Assembly (NCBI GenBank): GCA_012799255.1 | Contig: JAAZLQ010000113.1 | Coordinates: forward strand, 1-9,603 | DNA length: 9,603 bases | Direction: 5' to 3' | DNA from: Bacillota bacterium | GTDB taxonomy: Bacteria > Bacillota_G > Limnochordia > DTU010 | Shown: piece by piece, positions 7,061 through 9,603 of the stretch | Position numbering within the stretch: position 1 is the first letter of the stretch | How the letters are laid out: each line of letters begins with the position of its first letter | Made by a program: the position numbers and the translations under genes | The notes under the pieces: generated by a model | Databases searched by the model: none | Seen by the model: only the letters and a program-made list of their open reading frames with translations | Told to the model about the DNA's origin: nothing

Positions 7061-7150
7061 CAAGGGGGAACACCCTTGCCCACGACATCTTTGCAGACGA
7101 AGTCTGAAAGTGTCATAGTGGGTTACACACATTCAAAGAATGTTGTGTAA
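7061..7150 (+). other. MobV-type origin of transfer (oriT)
   Basis: Three hairpins lie in a row just upstream of the relaxase. The first is CAAGGG (7061-7066) with CCCTTG (7073-7078). The second is CTTT-G-CAGAC with GTCTGAAAG around a GAA loop (7089-7110). The third is TTACACACATTC (7123-7134) with GAATGTTGTGTAA (7138-7150), a 12-bp stem with one bulged base and an AAA loop. Between the last two is ATAGTGGG/TTACAC, close to the pMV158 nick region TAGTGTG/TTATAC. The predicted nick is between 7122 and 7123, at the foot of the third hairpin. In Tn4451 the mobilization site also lies upstream of tnpZ. Confidence 0.8.
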
Positions 7151-7182
7151 TGGCTTCGCCCTGCCGAGAAAGGAGATTGAAA

Positions 7183-8043
7183 ATGGCGAAAAACAGTAAG
7201 GCAGATATGAGTTGTGCAAGGGTAAAAAAGTACACTTCTGCTGATGTGAGCAAGGCAGAAAGGCACAACGAACGTAAGAATGAAACCTACGAAAATATGA
7301 ATGTGATTATGGAACGAATACCCTTTAACGTGCATTTCAAAGAGCCGGCTGCACCCACCTATATGGAACAATTAAAGCAGATGGAACAGGACGGATTGGT
7401 GTCGCTTCGTGGCTTGAGAAAAGACGCTACCCTTTTCAATGAGATTGTGATTGATGTGAACACGATGTATTTTGAGCGTAACGGCGGCTATGAATATGCA
7501 AAGCAATTCTACGAAGAAGCGTTCCATTTTATCGAGGAAAAATTCGGTACTGGCAATGTTATATCAGCGGTAATGCACACTGATGAAATCAACTTAGCGG
7601 CAACGGAGGAATTGGGAAAAGAGGTTTACCACTACCATCTTCACGCTATGGTCTTGCCTGTGGTAGAAAAAGAAATCTTGTGGAGTAAGCGTTGCAAAGA
7701 TGAAAAACTTCGTGGTACGGTCAAGGAAGTTGTCAATCAAATCAGCCATTCAAAGAAATGGAAATCGGATATTCCGCTGACCGATGAAAAAGGCAATCCA
7801 CTTCTTAGGAAGAATGGAAAACCAATGTTTAGAGCCTCATATAGTATTCTGCAAGATGAGTTGTTTGAGCATATGACAGAAAGAGGGTTCAAAGGCTTTC
7901 AGCGTGGCGAATACGGAAGTACGGCAGAGCATTTGACTTCCCTGCAATATCAAATAAAGCAGGACAAAGAGCGTTTGGAGAAGTTAGAGGAGCGTATTCA
8001 AAAGGAACAGGTAAAGTATAAATCAACTCATAAAATTTCCTAA
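7183..8043 (+). CDS. tnpZ: MobV-family relaxase TnpZ, truncated by a stop codon
   Basis: TnpZ nicks oriT and starts conjugal transfer. The 286 residues encoded here contain the full catalytic domain. Motif I is HNERKN with H28, equivalent to the catalytic His22 of pMV158 MobM. The metal-binding motif is HTDE (132-135) with HYHLH (150-154), followed by LRGTVKEVVNQIS. The ATG at 7183 follows AAAGGAG (7169-7175) by 7 bases; ATG 7150 has no such site and lies in the oriT hairpin. A TAA at 8041-8043 ends the frame early. The same frame continues open to 8448 with family sequence. For MobM, a fragment of about 199 residues still nicks DNA, so this product may remain active. A sequencing error at 8041 cannot be excluded. 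Confidence 0.85.
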   Translation: MAKNSKADMSCARVKKYTSADVSKAERHNERKNETYENMNVIMERIPFNVHFKEPAAPTYMEQLKQMEQDGLVSLRGLRKDATLFNEIVIDVNTMYFERNGGYEYAKQFYEEAFHFIEEKFGTGNVISAVMHTDEINLAATEELGKEVYHYHLHAMVLPVVEKEILWSKRCKDEKLRGTVKEVVNQISHSKKWKSDIPLTDEKGNPLLRKNGKPMFRASYSILQDELFEHMTERGFKGFQRGEYGSTAEHLTSLQYQIKQDKERLEKLEERIQKEQVKYKSTHKIS

Positions 8044-8448
8044 ACTTTATACGAGATTGACAATATGGGGCAGAAAACCTTTACCGGCAAAATGGCAATA
8101 TCCAAAGAGGATTATGCAGAACTGACCGAACTTGCAAAGGAGGGAGTTACAAGCCGAGGAGAAATTGGAAATTTACAGGATAATCTCCGATACTATCAAC
8201 AGAGATATTATGACAGTGCCAACGCACTTGAAAATATGAAAAACAGATACAACGAACTAAAAGAAAAGTGCAGACCATTTCTTCAAGCGTTGGAGCATTT
8301 TCCCGAAGTTGCCAAACTTTTCGTAGATAAAGTAAGGCAGTTTTTTTCTTTTAAGGAGGCACAGGAACGAGCCGAAAAAGAAGCAAGGGAAAAAGAAAGA
8401 CAGGAGCGTATCAAGGCACGAAGAAAGAAGCGAGATATGGAAAGATAA
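8044..8448 (+). pseudogene. C-terminal remainder of tnpZ after the in-frame stop
   Basis: It is in the same frame as the relaxase gene and continues it directly: TLYEIDN, then GQKTFTGKMAISKEDYAELTELAKEGV, a helical region with KCRPFLQALEHFP, and a charged coiled-coil tail. In MobV proteins this part serves dimerization or membrane association. With the upstream part the length would be about 421 codons, close to what I recall for Tn4451 TnpZ. ATG 8065 has no ribosome binding site, so separate translation is unlikely. A single change, for example AAA to TAA at 8041, would explain the split. Confidence 0.8.
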
Positions 8449-8513
8449 CCATTTCCATTATACTTGTAACTTTATGACTTCTTGGTATGTTGGAGTAAAT
8501 ATTTTATTTTCTG

Positions 8514-8539
8514 TGGGGTGTTCTAAAATGAATACCCCA
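8514..8539 (+). promoter_or_regulatory. Hairpin before the TnpW-like gene
   Basis: TGGGGTGTTC (8514-8523) and GAATACCCCA (8530-8539) form a 10-bp stem with one G-U pair and a 6-base loop. No U tract follows, so it is not a typical terminator. It ends 17 bases before the AAGGAGG of the next gene and could act in its control or in transcript stability. Confidence 0.5.
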
Positions 8540-8572
8540 TAATCAAATTTGGTAAAAGGAGGAACGAACTAT

Positions 8573-8761
8573 ATGAAAGAGAAGCATTTTTCATATTCAA
8601 CCCGCATAGGCAAAACAAATTTTATTGTGAATGTGAAACAATCAGAAAGTGCGAAAAAGCCTTTAAATACGGTGTTTCAAGAGATATGCAGACACGAAGT
8701 GTTGGGCGATTTTTCGGCGGATAAATCTTCAAATTTAGAAAAGTTACAGAAATCATCTTGA
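8573..8761 (+). CDS. tnpW: TnpW-like small protein at the right end
   Basis: This 62-residue protein has the stretch TRIGKTNFIVNVKQSESAKKPL, the hallmark of transposon TnpW-family proteins, followed by a short helical part (VFQEICRHEVL) and a polar tail. The family's role is unknown. AAGGAGG (8556-8562) lies 10 bases before ATG 8573; the in-frame TTG at 8549 overlaps that region and is rejected. The TGA stop lies inside the TTGACA -35 box of the joint promoter and 13 bases before the core GA, so the gene reaches the very end of the element. The tnpW symbol rests on family resemblance, not on a checked alignment. Confidence 0.7.
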   Translation: MKEKHFSYSTRIGKTNFIVNVKQSESAKKPLNTVFQEICRHEVLGDFSADKSSNLEKLQKSS

Positions 8762-8798
8762 CAAACTCAATCCCGAAGGCACAGGATACCGGGCAAGG
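8752..8798. other. attR, right junction of the element
   Basis: Element sequence ends TTGACAAACTCAATCCC, then GA at 8775-8776, then helicase codons for Gly-Thr-Gly-Tyr-Arg-Ala. The junction is placed where helicase homology resumes. Ungapped alignment with attL shares CC, GA and GG around the core. Confidence 0.85.
8758..8763 (+). promoter_or_regulatory. -35 half of the joint promoter at the right end
   Basis: A perfect TTGACA overlaps the TGA stop of the TnpW-like gene and lies 11 bases before the core GA. In the excised circle it falls exactly 17 bp upstream of TATACT at 1146-1151. In the integrated state no good -10 follows at that distance: the helicase sequence there starts CACAGG. The arrangement reproduces the circle promoter reported for Tn4451/Tn4453. 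Confidence 0.8.
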
Positions 8799-9603
8799 AC
8801 AAGATTTTCAAAATTCTTTAATCTTCCTGAACTTATGGCAATGTTCAAAGAGGTTGCAGACATTAAAACTGCTGACCAATTGAATCTACCTACCCCTAAA
8901 GCTAACTTTCATACCATTGCAGTAAAACCTACAGAAATACAAGAGGAAATGGTAAAAGATTTATCCGATAGGGCCGCTGATGTTCATGCAAATAAGGTTG
9001 ATCCTACAGTAGATAATATGTTAAAGATAACATCAGATGGTAGGAAATTAGGACTTGATCAACGAATTGTTAACCCACTTCTTCCTGATGATGAAAATAG
9101 CAAGGTAAATGCCTGTATCAATAATATTTATAATATCTGGGATAAGGGCAAACCTGATAAATTAACCCAGCTTGTATTCTGCGATATTTCCACTCCTAAA
9201 GGCGGGGCATCACAAGTGCAAAGGGTGGCAGAGGCAGGGAATAAAACTGTTAATGGAACAGAAATTTATGCTTTACAAGACGGATTAGCCCAAGAGGAAG
9301 CTCAATATAGAGCTGCATTTAATGTTTATGATGATATAAGGGATAAGCTAGTGGAAAAGGGTGTACCTGCTCATGAGGTAGCCTTTATTCATGAGGCAAA
9401 TACAGAAGTTAGAAAGAAGGAACTTTTTGCAAAAGTGCGTAATGGCGATGTTCGGGTACTTATTGGTAGCACTCAAAAATGCGGTGCAGGTACTAATATT
9501 CAAGACCGTCTTGTGGCACTTCATGATTTAGATTGCCCCTGGAGACCAGGGGATTTAACACAGCGTGCTGGGAGAATTGAAAGACAGGGGAATATGAATG
9601 ATG
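8777..9603 (+). pseudogene. SNF2-type helicase of a conjugative element, 3' part
   Basis: This continues the gene interrupted at 1141 and runs off the window edge in an open frame. It begins within the Glu codon, then GTGYRARTRFSKFFNLPEL, and contains VDNMLKITSDGRKLGLDQR, LTQLVFCDISTPKG, AFNVYDDIRDKL, VAFIHEANTEV, the motif V region GSTQKCGAGTN, and motif VI QRAGRIERQGN. This is the second RecA-like lobe. It has no start codon at the junction. The first in-frame ATG is at 8835, without a ribosome binding site, so it is probably not translated while the element is present. Precise excision would restore the gene. Confidence 0.9.

Larger units (their letters stand above)
1142..8776 (+). mobile_element. 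Tn4451/Tn4453-family mobilizable serine-recombinase transposon, 7,635 bp
   Basis: The boundaries are fixed by the break in the helicase frame. Left flank CCTGA and right flank CCCGA align around a shared GA (1140-1141 and 8775-8776), the dinucleotide known to flank Tn4451. Deleting 7,635 bp, a multiple of three, rejoins Pro-Glu-Gly-Thr-Gly-Tyr in frame. Gene order fits the family: a 706-residue TnpX-like recombinase, TnpV, cargo, a RepA/TnpY-like ATPase, an oriT, a TnpZ-like MobV relaxase and a TnpW-like protein, all on the + strand. Tn4451 carries catP after tnpV; this element carries three unknown membrane-protein genes there. No antibiotic resistance gene is seen. It encodes no conjugation machinery, so it should depend on a helper. 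GG at 1143-1144/8778-8779 is an alternative crossover that gives the same length. Confidence 0.93.

Noticed and set aside
7150..7182. ATG at 7150 as the relaxase start
   Set aside because: It overlaps the base of the oriT hairpin and lacks a ribosome binding site; ATG 7183 has AAAGGAG 7 bases upstream.
8065..8448. Independent small gene after the relaxase
   Set aside because: It is in the same frame as tnpZ, has no ribosome binding site, and carries the expected C-terminal relaxase sequence; it is a remnant, not a separate gene.
1..9603. CRISPR array, tRNA or rRNA genes, IS elements
   Set aside because: No regularly spaced repeats, no tRNA-like cloverleaf and no DDE transposase or IS-type terminal repeats were noticed; the only insertion is the serine-recombinase element.

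Overview
The window looks like low-GC Firmicutes DNA, most likely from a gut or clostridial species. The DNA is AT-rich, nearly every gene has a strong AGGAGG-type ribosome binding site, and all recognisable families are those of clostridial and streptococcal/enterococcal mobile elements. The species cannot be named from the sequence.

Two mobile elements are nested. The outer DNA (1-1141 and 8777-9603) is one gene: the large SNF2-type helicase of Firmicutes integrative conjugative elements or related plasmids, open at both window edges. It is split by an insertion of 7,635 bp (1142-8776) flanked by a directly repeated GA. The insertion lies in the codons for Leu-Ala-Pro-Glu-Gly-Thr-Gly. Removing it restores an uninterrupted helicase frame.

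The inner element belongs to the Tn4451/Tn4453 group of mobilizable serine-recombinase transposons. In order it carries: a left end with a -10 box and a hairpin (1142-1180); a structured leader; the large serine recombinase TnpX (1337-3457); TnpV, which overlaps tnpX (3382-3753); a terminator; a cargo block of three small membrane-protein genes of unknown function (3950-5570), where Tn4451 has catP; a terminator; a strongly self-complementary intergenic stretch (5641-5775); a small Cys-rich protein overlapping a RepA/TnpY-like AAA ATPase (5808-7002); a terminator; a MobV-type oriT (about 7061-7150); the relaxase gene tnpZ, cut by one in-frame TAA (7183-8448); and a TnpW-like small protein (8573-8761) ending just before the right junction.

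Expected working: TnpX excises the element as a circle. Joining the ends puts a perfect TTGACA from the right end 17 bp upstream of TATACT from the left end, making a promoter that faces tnpX only in the circle, as described for Tn4451. TnpZ would nick oriT so that a co-resident conjugative element can transfer the circle. The points most worth a second look are the joint promoter, the unknown membrane-protein cargo, the folded intergenic region, a possible switch in the tnpX leader, and the nonsense codon in tnpZ.
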